From Actinomycetaceae bacterium (GTDB taxonomy: Bacteria; Actinomycetota; Actinomycetes; Actinomycetales; Actinomycetaceae), in the NCBI GenBank assembly GCA_030532405.1, contig JAUNLF010000008.1:1-64000 (forward strand): 64,000 bases of DNA, read 5' to 3'. Positions within the stretch are counted from its first letter, which is position 1. Each line of letters opens with the position of its first letter. Made by a program: the position numbers and the translations under genes. Under the pieces are notes generated by a model, which worked only from the letters and a program-made list of their open reading frames with translations, was not told the origin of the DNA and ran no database searches. Positions 8,271-14,944 of this stretch are shown here, piece by piece.

Positions 8271-9633
8271 TGGAACCCCCGTTTACTTGACCGCTCGTAG
8301 ACACGGGATTGCCAAACTGATCGGTTTCTTCCGTTACAGGGTTGCCAAACTGGTCGGTAGGCTGAGGAATCGGGTTGCCAAACTCATCCGTCTCGGACGG
8401 CTTTTCTTCGACTACATTTTCGTTGCCGCGCGAATCGGTGACCAGGATTCCAGGTGGGATTGGTTCATCGTTGGCTAGTGCTTCCCATACCTGTTCAGCT
8501 TGCCAACTGGGAACCACGCGGTTTGGATCCCACGGTGCTTCCGCAAACGGCATCGTCACAAACTGCAGTCCGTCACCAGATAGGCCAGACAGTGAGTAGG
8601 CCAGGCCCATCGAAGTGTTAATCCGTGCAAGATTCGAAGATGTCGTAATCGACGCGAGGGTTTGTGACAGGAAGTCGTACAGTTTCGGGAAGTCTGTAAA
8701 AATATTCTTTGACTTCGCGGTGTGGAAGATCCGGCCCATCAGCTCTTGTTGGCGTCCGATCCGCGAAATGTCAGACCCATCGCCAACGGCCTTGCGGGCG
8801 CGCGCATACGCTAACGCGTCGTGTCCATTCAGGGTTTGGCAACCGGCCTTAACATCAAGTTCCGCTTGTTCGTCGTAGAGGTCTTCTTCAAAGCACATTT
8901 TTACGCCGCCGAGGGCGTCGATCATTTTCTCAAAACCGGCAAAGTCAAACATCACGTATTCGTCAATGTCGAGCCCGGTTAGTGCCTCGGTCGTCCTCCA
9001 TAAACACGCAATTCCGGCGTCAAGGTTAGCCGCCTCATCTTCAGATCCCACAGACATTGCCCAGTTGAATTGGCCCTGTTGAGGATAGGTTTCCCCGCCA
9101 CTCTTCAGCTTGCAAGAGGGAATGGTTGTGATCGTGTCACGGGGGATAGAAATCAGCTCAACGCGAGAGCGATCCGCAGAAATGTGGGCGACGATTGTGA
9201 CGTCGGAGCGCATGCTCTCATCACCTTCAACCGCACCATAGCGGTCGTTGCCTTCGCCGTAACGCGAATCCGTACCTATGATCGCAATGTTAACCGCGCG
9301 CCCAGAATAGTCATCGATAGGGTCTTGCGGTTCGTCCTCCACGAACTCTTCGACTGCTAACTCTGCTTTCGCAACTCGGTTGCTGAGGTCGTAGTACATA
9401 AAGCCCATGCCCGACAAAACGAACACGAGCACCGCGAATAGTGCTGTACTCGCTATGCGCAGTGGACGGCTGGAATGCTTTACCTCGGCGTGTAGCGGTT
9501 GCGAGCCGTAATCGGACCGGCGGCGTGGGCCCAACCCCAAGTTCGAAGTCTTTAGCGAGTGGCGCCCTCGTTTACGGACGAAGGATCGCACATTCTTTGT
9601 GGTGAGTTCAGGTTTTTCACGAAAATCAGGCAC
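8263..9633 (-). CDS. LytR-CpsA-Psr family glycan ligase with C-terminal octapeptide repeats
   Basis: Second LCP enzyme of the operon. It has a basic cytoplasmic N terminus of about 60 residues, one membrane segment (IASTALFAVLVFVLSGMGF), and an LCP domain with IIGTDSRYG, RSDVTIVAHIS, ISIPRDTITT, and ALAYARARKA...DISRIGRQQEL. The C terminus (about 410-456) is low in complexity and carries three copies of a TDQFGNPV-like octapeptide. It starts at GTG 9633 with GAGGA upstream, two bases after the stop of the DUF2304 gene. It is extracytoplasmic and membrane-tethered. The two LCP genes differ a lot in their tails, so they may act on different glycans or at different sites. Confidence 0.92.
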   Translation of the reverse strand: MPDFREKPELTTKNVRSFVRKRGRHSLKTSNLGLGPRRRSDYGSQPLHAEVKHSSRPLRIASTALFAVLVFVLSGMGFMYYDLSNRVAKAELAVEEFVEDEPQDPIDDYSGRAVNIAIIGTDSRYGEGNDRYGAVEGDESMRSDVTIVAHISADRSRVELISIPRDTITTIPSCKLKSGGETYPQQGQFNWAMSVGSEDEAANLDAGIACLWRTTEALTGLDIDEYVMFDFAGFEKMIDALGGVKMCFEEDLYDEQAELDVKAGCQTLNGHDALAYARARKAVGDGSDISRIGRQQELMGRIFHTAKSKNIFTDFPKLYDFLSQTLASITTSSNLARINTSMGLAYSLSGLSGDGLQFVTMPFAEAPWDPNRVVPSWQAEQVWEALANDEPIPPGILVTDSRGNENVVEEKPSETDEFGNPIPQPTDQFGNPVTEETDQFGNPVSTSGQVNGGSNG

Positions 9634-9635
9634 AG

Positions 9636-10019
9636 TTAATCCTCGTCTGCGGTCCTCTCAAGGTCGCCGTTGCGAACTGAGTTAAGCGCAACCGTTCGTG
9701 AAAGCTGCGTGAGCTTTTTTTCGTTTGCGGAATCGCGCCGGTACGCGGTTACAACCGAAGAGAAGAATGCGAGCGTGAGGCCGTACAGCAAAAGGTCGGT
9801 ACCGCGACCAACGCCAAGCCATGTGGCAACGCGAGACAAAAGTGACGGGAAAAGAGCTGCGACTACCGCGAAGGCAATGAAGATCATCATTGAGAGGCGC
9901 CGCATTGCAAGGTGCTGGGCTGACTTCACGGGTTTGAGCATGAAGTAGGCAGCAATGAATAGCACGACGATGATCAGGGCCTTAATGAACCACTGTGATC
10001 CTAGAATCGATGTGAGCAT
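9636..10019 (-). CDS. DUF2304 small membrane protein
   Basis: A 127-aa protein with three or four predicted membrane segments (about residues 9-27, 40-60 and 70-92) and a charged C-terminal tail. The pattern matches DUF2304 proteins, which commonly sit next to DPM1-like glycosyltransferases in actinobacterial envelope loci, as here. The family has no established activity. A role as a membrane partner of the neighbouring glycosyltransferase is my inference from gene order. It starts at ATG 10019 with AGGAAC upstream and lies eight bases after the glycosyltransferase stop. Confidence 0.85.
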   Translation of the reverse strand: MLTSILGSQWFIKALIIVVLFIAAYFMLKPVKSAQHLAMRRLSMMIFIAFAVVAALFPSLLSRVATWLGVGRGTDLLLYGLTLAFFSSVVTAYRRDSANEKKLTQLSRTVALNSVRNGDLERTADED

Positions 10020-10027
10020 GCTTGTTC

Positions 10028-10702
10028 CTATTTCATAATCAGCTCGACCAAAATGTTGATCGAGTTCAAGAGCGACTGGCCCTTTGATCGGGAGTAATCA
10101 GTGTAAATAATATGTACCGGCATTTCGCGCCACTTTAGTCCGGTGGCGAAGAGTTGGTAGACGATCTCGGACGCGTGCGCCATTCGGTTCTGTGTGATCT
10201 GCACGTTTTCAAGTGCATCGCGTCGGATTGTTCGCAGACCATTGTGTGCGTCCGTTAGCCGCTCGCCCGTGCGCATGCGGGTTACGAATGCGGCAGTTTT
10301 TAAAACAATCTTTTTAAATGTGCCGGTTTCAGCTTTGCCTTCCAGGAAGCGAGATCCGAAAACAAACCCCAGGTCATCGCGTTCGGCCGTATCGAGCATA
10401 GCCAGGGCGTCCTCAACGCGGTGCTGTCCATCCGCATCGAAAGTGACCACGTATTTTGCGTCCGTGTTTTTGAGGACGTAGTCGAACCCGGTCTGTAGGG
10501 CCGCACCCTGACCGAGGTTAATGGGGTGGACTGCAACGTGAACGCCGGCGGCAAGAGCTTCTTGCGCAGAGTTGTCGCTCGAGCCATCGTCCACACAAAT
10601 AATATTGGGGAACGTCTTGCGCACGTCGGTTAGGACTTCGCGCACAACTTTGCCCTCGTTGTACAGCGGAATTACAAGCCACGTCTGGTCGGTCAGTTGC
10701 AT
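10028..10702 (-). CDS. GT2 glycosyltransferase, dolichol-phosphate-mannose-synthase-like
   Basis: Predicted to move a sugar from a nucleotide donor to a polyprenyl phosphate on the inner membrane face. It is a single GT-A domain of 224 aa with VIPLYNEGKVV at the N terminus, CVDDGSSDNS, NLGQGAALQTG, and the metal-binding DAD (89-91, in FDADGQH). No membrane segment is visible, so the adjacent DUF2304 protein may tether it. It is the first gene of the operon with DUF2304 and two LCP genes. Its ATG follows a CATAAT promoter-like hexamer by only about six bases, so the message may be leaderless. The donor sugar is not known. Confidence 0.88.
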   Translation of the reverse strand: MQLTDQTWLVIPLYNEGKVVREVLTDVRKTFPNIICVDDGSSDNSAQEALAAGVHVAVHPINLGQGAALQTGFDYVLKNTDAKYVVTFDADGQHRVEDALAMLDTAERDDLGFVFGSRFLEGKAETGTFKKIVLKTAAFVTRMRTGERLTDAHNGLRTIRRDALENVQITQNRMAHASEIVYQLFATGLKWREMPVHIIYTDYSRSKGQSLLNSINILVELIMK

Positions 10703-10814
10703 ACGCTTATTATGTCATCATTCTGTTGGAACTTCGGTAGACGTCCCTCACTTTACAAGCTTTGGAACTTAAATCACCGCCGGCGTTTGATAGTGGTCTG
10801 TCACAATAAGCGTA
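10702..10814. promoter_or_regulatory. Divergent promoter region with inverted AATAAGCGTA copies
   Basis: The 144 bases between the minus-strand glycosyltransferase operon and the plus-strand sugar operon carry the same 10-mer, AATAAGCGTA, in opposite orientations. One copy is at 10702-10711 on the minus strand and the other at 10805-10814 on the plus strand. Each is preceded by a -10-like hexamer end (CATAAT and CACAAT). This suggests matching promoter or operator elements that co-control the two operons. The function is inferred. Confidence 0.45.
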
Positions 10815-10846
10815 GAATGGCGGCAAAGACTCGAAATGGAGGGCTC

Positions 10847-11446
10847 ATGGCGAAGATCGTCGACAGTGCTGACGTATCACCAGAAGCAAACATTGGCGAA
10901 GGCACATCCGTGTGGCACCTGGCGCAGGTTCGCGAGGACGCGCAGGTAGGAAAACAGTGCATCATCGGACGCGGTGCCTACATCGGTACTGGCGTGAAGA
11001 TGGGCGATAACTGCAAGGTGCAAAACTATGCGCTTGTCTACGAGCCGGCCGAGCTCGAAGACGGGGTTTTCATTGGCCCCGCCGCCGTTTTGACCAATGA
11101 CCTATATCCGCGTGCGATTAACGCGGACGGCTCTTTGAAGTCCGCTTCGGATTGGGAGCACGTCGGCGTGACGCTTAAGAAGGGCTCCTCCGTGGGTGCT
11201 CGCGCGGTGTGTGTCGCTCCCGTAACTATCGGTGAGTGGGCAACGATCGCAGCCGGTGCTGTAGTGACTAAAGATGTTCCTAACTTCGCCCTCATGGCTG
11301 GAGTTCCGGCACGCCGAATTGGCTGGGTTGGTCAATCTGGTGTGAAGCTAGAACAGGTTGAAGGCACCAACCGCTTTAAGTGCCCCCAAACTGGAAACAT
11401 ATTCGAACAGGTCAGCGAGAACGAACTGAGAGAGGTTAACGACTAA
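10847..11446 (+). CDS. WbpD-like UDP-amino-uronate N-acetyltransferase
   Basis: A left-handed beta-helix acyltransferase of 199 aa built of hexapeptide repeats. Examples are SPEANIGEGTSVWHL, IGRGAYIGTGVKMGDN and VTIGEWATIAAGAVVTKDV. It closely matches the WbpD/WlbB type, which acetylates the 3-amino group of UDP-2-acetamido-3-amino-glucuronate. The true start is ATG 10847, placed by the GGAGGG site four bases upstream; the longer open frame upstream is not needed. It overlaps the following aminotransferase in TAATG, and a matching oxidoreductase follows, as in wbp/wlb loci. These neighbours support the assignment. Confidence 0.88.
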   Translation: MAKIVDSADVSPEANIGEGTSVWHLAQVREDAQVGKQCIIGRGAYIGTGVKMGDNCKVQNYALVYEPAELEDGVFIGPAAVLTNDLYPRAINADGSLKSASDWEHVGVTLKKGSSVGARAVCVAPVTIGEWATIAAGAVVTKDVPNFALMAGVPARRIGWVGQSGVKLEQVEGTNRFKCPQTGNIFEQVSENELREVND

Positions 11447-12549
11447 TGACCCAAGAAATGATCCCCGCCGCAAAGCCTTTGATCGGAGAGGAAGAGGTCG
11501 AAGCAGTAACTGCCGTCCTCCGCTCCGGAATGGTTGCGCAGGGCCCGCAGGTCGCGGCCTTCGAGGAAGAGTTCACCGCGCAGATGACGCCGGGCGCCGA
11601 ATCTGTGGCTGTTAACTCCGGTACTTCTGCACTTCACCTGGGCCTGCTGGCGTCGGGCGTTGGTGCTGGCGACGAGGTCATCGTCCCCTCGTTCACTTTC
11701 GCGGCAACTGGAAACTCGGTTGCAATCACGGGCGCTACGCCGGTCTTTGCCGATATCGATCTGGAGCACTTCTGCCTAGACCCGAAGTCTGTCGAGGCCG
11801 CTATTACGGACAAGACGAAGGCAATCATGCCCGTGCACCTTTACGGCCATCCGGCGCCGATGAAGGAGCTTCGCGAGATTGCGGACAAGCACGATTTGAT
11901 GATTTTTGAGGACGCCGCGCAGGCGCACGGTGCGTCCTTGGATGGTGAGAAGGTCGGCACGTTTGGTACGTTCGCGGCTTTCTCGTTCTATCCGACCAAG
12001 AACATGACCGCCGGTGAGGGCGGCATGATCACCACGAAGGACGCCGAGGTTGCTCGTAACGCTCGCTTGCTTCGTAACCAGGGTATGGAGCGCCGCTACG
12101 CTAATGAGCTTGTCGGCCTGAACAACCGTATGACTGATATTCACGCAGCCATTGGCCGCGTGCAGCTGAAGAAGGTTGAGGCCTGGACGAAGCAGCGTCA
12201 AGAGAACGCGAAGTTCCTGTCGGAGAATCTTGAGGGCGTTGTCGTTCCCGCCGTTGCTGAGGGGGCCGAGCACGTTTACCACCAGTACACGATCCGCGTG
12301 GTTGATACGGACCGTGACCGCTTCATGGAGGCGCTTCGCGAGGAGTACCAGGTTGGCTCCGGCGTTTACTACCCGATTCCGAACCACCGTCTGCCTTCGC
12401 TGGCTCCGTACGCTCCGGGCCTAGATCTGCCGGTTACTGAAGAGGCTGCGAAGACCGTGGTTTCGCTTCCGGTGCACCCGTCGCTGTCGCAGGCTGATCT
12501 GGACCGCATTGTCCAGGCAGTGAACGCCCTTGCTAAGGCAGGTGCGTAG
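11446..12549 (+). CDS. DegT/DnrJ/EryC1/StrS aminotransferase, WbpE-like
   Basis: A PLP-dependent sugar aminotransferase of 367 aa. The catalytic Lys185 lies in FYPTKNMTAGEGGM and Asp156 in EDAAQAHG. SGTSALHLGL and PSFTFAATGN are the usual cofactor-site motifs. Between an acetyltransferase and a Gfo/Idh/MocA oxidoreductase, it should aminate the 3-keto group made by the oxidoreductase, as WbpE does on the route to UDP-GlcNAc3NAcA. It overlaps the previous gene by one base and the next gene by one base, so translation is coupled. Family is sure; the substrate rests on context. Confidence 0.9.
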   Translation: MTQEMIPAAKPLIGEEEVEAVTAVLRSGMVAQGPQVAAFEEEFTAQMTPGAESVAVNSGTSALHLGLLASGVGAGDEVIVPSFTFAATGNSVAITGATPVFADIDLEHFCLDPKSVEAAITDKTKAIMPVHLYGHPAPMKELREIADKHDLMIFEDAAQAHGASLDGEKVGTFGTFAAFSFYPTKNMTAGEGGMITTKDAEVARNARLLRNQGMERRYANELVGLNNRMTDIHAAIGRVQLKKVEAWTKQRQENAKFLSENLEGVVVPAVAEGAEHVYHQYTIRVVDTDRDRFMEALREEYQVGSGVYYPIPNHRLPSLAPYAPGLDLPVTEEAAKTVVSLPVHPSLSQADLDRIVQAVNALAKAGA

Positions 12550-13535
12550 TGTCTGATATTCGCGTAGGCGTACTTGGCCTGGGCTCGATGGGCCGCCACC
12601 ACGTGCGCAATGCTCGTGAAACTGACGGTTTCGAACTTGTTGCCCTGGCTGACCCGAACGGTGACCGTTTTGAAGTTGCCCGCGGCATGGACGTCCTCCC
12701 GGACGTTGAATCGATGCTTGAGGTCGGAATTGACGCGGCTATTGTGGCTGTGCCGACGGCATTCCACTTTGACGCGGTTATGAAGCTTGCGGAGGCGGGC
12801 GTTCACACCATGGTTGAAAAGCCGCTGGCATCGACCCTGCAAGAGGGCGAAGCCATGGTGGAGGCGTTTGAAAAGGCCGGACTGGTAGGCGCGGTTGGCT
12901 ACGTTGAGCGTTGCAACCCGGCACTGCTGGAAATGCGCCGCCTGGTTTCGGAAGGCTACCTGGGTGACGTATACCAGATCGCTACGCGCCGCCAGTCGCC
13001 GTTCCCGGCCCGTATTTCTGATGTTGGTGTAGTTAAGGACTTGGCAACCCACGATGTGGATTTGGCCGCGTGGGTGGCTGGCTCCGAGTACGAGACCGTG
13101 TTTGCGCAAACCGCGTTCCGTTCTGGCCGTGAGTTTGAGGACATGGTTTCCGCGTCGGGCCGTTTCAAGAATGGCGTGCTGGTGAACCACTTGGTGAACT
13201 GGCTGACCCCGTTTAAGGACCGCATCACGGTCGTAACGGGCGAGCGCGGCGCCCTCGTCGCTGACACCGCAATGTCGGACCTCACGTTCTACGAGAACGG
13301 TCGATTCCCGATCCAGTGGGATCAGATTGCCGCGTTCCGTGGTGTTTCGGAGGGCGAGGTCACCAGGTTTGCACTGATCAAGCGTGAGCCTCTACGCGTT
13401 GAACACGAGCACTTCCGCGACGCCATCCTTGGTACCGGAACCGAGCACGTGACCATGCGTGAGGGCCTGCAAACCATGAAGGTCATTCAGGCACTGCTAG
13501 ATTCCGCAGAATCAGGCGAGTCTGTGCGCCTGTAG
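12549..13535 (+). CDS. Gfo/Idh/MocA oxidoreductase, WbpB-like
   Basis: An NAD(P)-dependent oxidoreductase of 328 aa. It has the Rossmann motif GLGSMG (10-15), the family EKPLA (90-94), and a DLATHDVDLAAW helix with the conserved Asp and His. In wbp/wlb pathways this family oxidises C3 of UDP-N-acetylglucosaminuronate, giving the substrate of the aminotransferase encoded just before. It starts at GTG 12549, sharing its first base with the previous stop codon. It is the last gene of the three-gene operon and is followed by a strong terminator. The exact sugar is inferred from the trio. Confidence 0.9.
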   Translation: MSDIRVGVLGLGSMGRHHVRNARETDGFELVALADPNGDRFEVARGMDVLPDVESMLEVGIDAAIVAVPTAFHFDAVMKLAEAGVHTMVEKPLASTLQEGEAMVEAFEKAGLVGAVGYVERCNPALLEMRRLVSEGYLGDVYQIATRRQSPFPARISDVGVVKDLATHDVDLAAWVAGSEYETVFAQTAFRSGREFEDMVSASGRFKNGVLVNHLVNWLTPFKDRITVVTGERGALVADTAMSDLTFYENGRFPIQWDQIAAFRGVSEGEVTRFALIKREPLRVEHEHFRDAILGTGTEHVTMREGLQTMKVIQALLDSAESGESVRL

Positions 13536-13547
13536 CGTGATAACGTA

Positions 13548-13592
13548 AAAGTTCGGGGTGGGTCAGCTTTACACTGGCCCACCCCGAACTTT
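13548..13592. terminator. Strong hairpin terminator between convergent genes
   Basis: A perfect 15-bp stem (AAAGTTCGGGGTGGG with its complement) extends by TCAG/CTGG with one wobble around a seven-base loop. A-rich sequence precedes it and TTT ends it. It separates the sugar operon from the convergent lipoprotein gene and probably works in both directions. Confidence 0.88.
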
Positions 13593-13621
13593 GTATTCCT
13601 GTTTACCGCATAGTCGAGAAT

Positions 13622-14944
13622 CTATTTCTTGACATCCCACTGAACTGTAGGATTCGTCGAGTTTTCGGGGAAGTTTGGCACCGCGACGGATGTTCCGGTA
13701 GTGAAGGGAACTGCAAAACCGAGCGTGGAGCCAAGCGTCGTGACCTCACCGGATTCTAAGTCCCACCTGTACATTTCCCCGCCGGAGTTGCCCGACCCGT
13801 TACCCCACACGTACGTATTGCCATTCAACGAGGCTGCTACACCATCGTTTATCGAGTAGACCCAATTAGTGAACGCCTCGGTTTCGCGGTCAAATTGCGC
13901 GGTCCAGGTCCGCGCAGAGCATCGATCTTGGATCGTTACGATCAAGTCTGATTCGCTAGCGGCTAGCCACTGAACTTTGAAGTAGTCCGCGAGTTCGATG
14001 GTGATCGGGTCGTACGCATCGTTTTCCCAACGGATTGTGAACGTGTCGAGCTCGGCTTCAATACCGTTGTTAGTGGTGTCTTCAACCCAGCCAGCGCTTT
14101 CGCCGACAGCCACCGGGAGCCTTGCCTGCGTAGTCACAGTCGGCTCAGTATTTGGGTCGGATAGATCCACATGAACGAGGGCTTGAACCCACTGGCCCGT
14201 ATCGTCTTGCACGTACGCTTCGCTCAGAACTTTCGACCCTGTAGTTGCGGGTGGAAACCACGGGGTGGGTGCTGGAGTTACCTCCTGCTGAGTGAGTGCC
14301 CACGAAGACAGCACTTCGGTTGCTTCCCCGCCTTCTTCTGGGGCCACGAGGACGCGCCATGCCATCTCACCCGCATTTGGCGGTTGCTTGGTATCGAGAA
14401 GTTGCTCAGTCCAAACTGCTTGGCCTTGGTTCATGGATCCTGCGAGAGCAGCCGGAGTATGGGACCCTTCGAGTTGGTCGGGTAGTAGGGTAGGCCCGGT
14501 GAAAGCGGTGAAAACGCCCTCGCGCCATAAACCAACTGAGGTTGGGGGATTGACGGACTCGGGTGGGAGGATCTGGCCGCCGGCAAGGAATGCATTATTG
14601 CTTGCTCCGATTAATTGGAGTCGGTCACCGTCCGCGCTGGTAGCACTTGTGGTGCCGTTCCACTGCTCGACTGGCTCGCTAGATAAGTCGCGCACGTTTC
14701 CGCTGGGCGCCTCACCGTTGACTGCTTTAACAGCTTCGGTGAGGTTGGCGGGTTTACTAGAGAACGCGGCGCACTGATTCGGCTGGCGGAACTCTCCGGG
14801 GCCGGTCAGTTCAACGATTTGCTCAGTGGGTTGTTCCGTTGGGGTAGGGGAGGGCGCTGGTTCGCCCTCATTCGGCGACGATGGTGTACACGCTGACAGT
14901 GATAGTGCAGCTAACGCGAGAAACGCTATGGGCTTCTTGGTCAT
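13622..14944 (-). CDS. Secreted lipoprotein of unknown function
   Basis: A 440-aa lipoprotein. It has a short basic start, a hydrophobic stretch and the lipobox LSAC with lipidated Cys19. A Pro/Glu/Thr-rich linker follows, then a globular part of about 380 residues. Repeated aromatic and acidic motifs late in the protein (NGNTYVWGNGSG, MYRWDLESGEVTTLG) hint at a beta-propeller-like fold, but I do not recognise a family. The ATG at 14944 shares a base with the stop of the upstream C39-like gene (TAATG), so the two are translationally coupled. A longer frame reaching 15262 is only a shadow of that gene. The protein is presumably anchored outside the membrane and works with its partner. Confidence 0.8.
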   Translation of the reverse strand: MTKKPIAFLALAALSLSACTPSSPNEGEPAPSPTPTEQPTEQIVELTGPGEFRQPNQCAAFSSKPANLTEAVKAVNGEAPSGNVRDLSSEPVEQWNGTTSATSADGDRLQLIGASNNAFLAGGQILPPESVNPPTSVGLWREGVFTAFTGPTLLPDQLEGSHTPAALAGSMNQGQAVWTEQLLDTKQPPNAGEMAWRVLVAPEEGGEATEVLSSWALTQQEVTPAPTPWFPPATTGSKVLSEAYVQDDTGQWVQALVHVDLSDPNTEPTVTTQARLPVAVGESAGWVEDTTNNGIEAELDTFTIRWENDAYDPITIELADYFKVQWLAASESDLIVTIQDRCSARTWTAQFDRETEAFTNWVYSINDGVAASLNGNTYVWGNGSGNSGGEMYRWDLESGEVTTLGSTLGFAVPFTTGTSVAVPNFPENSTNPTVQWDVKK

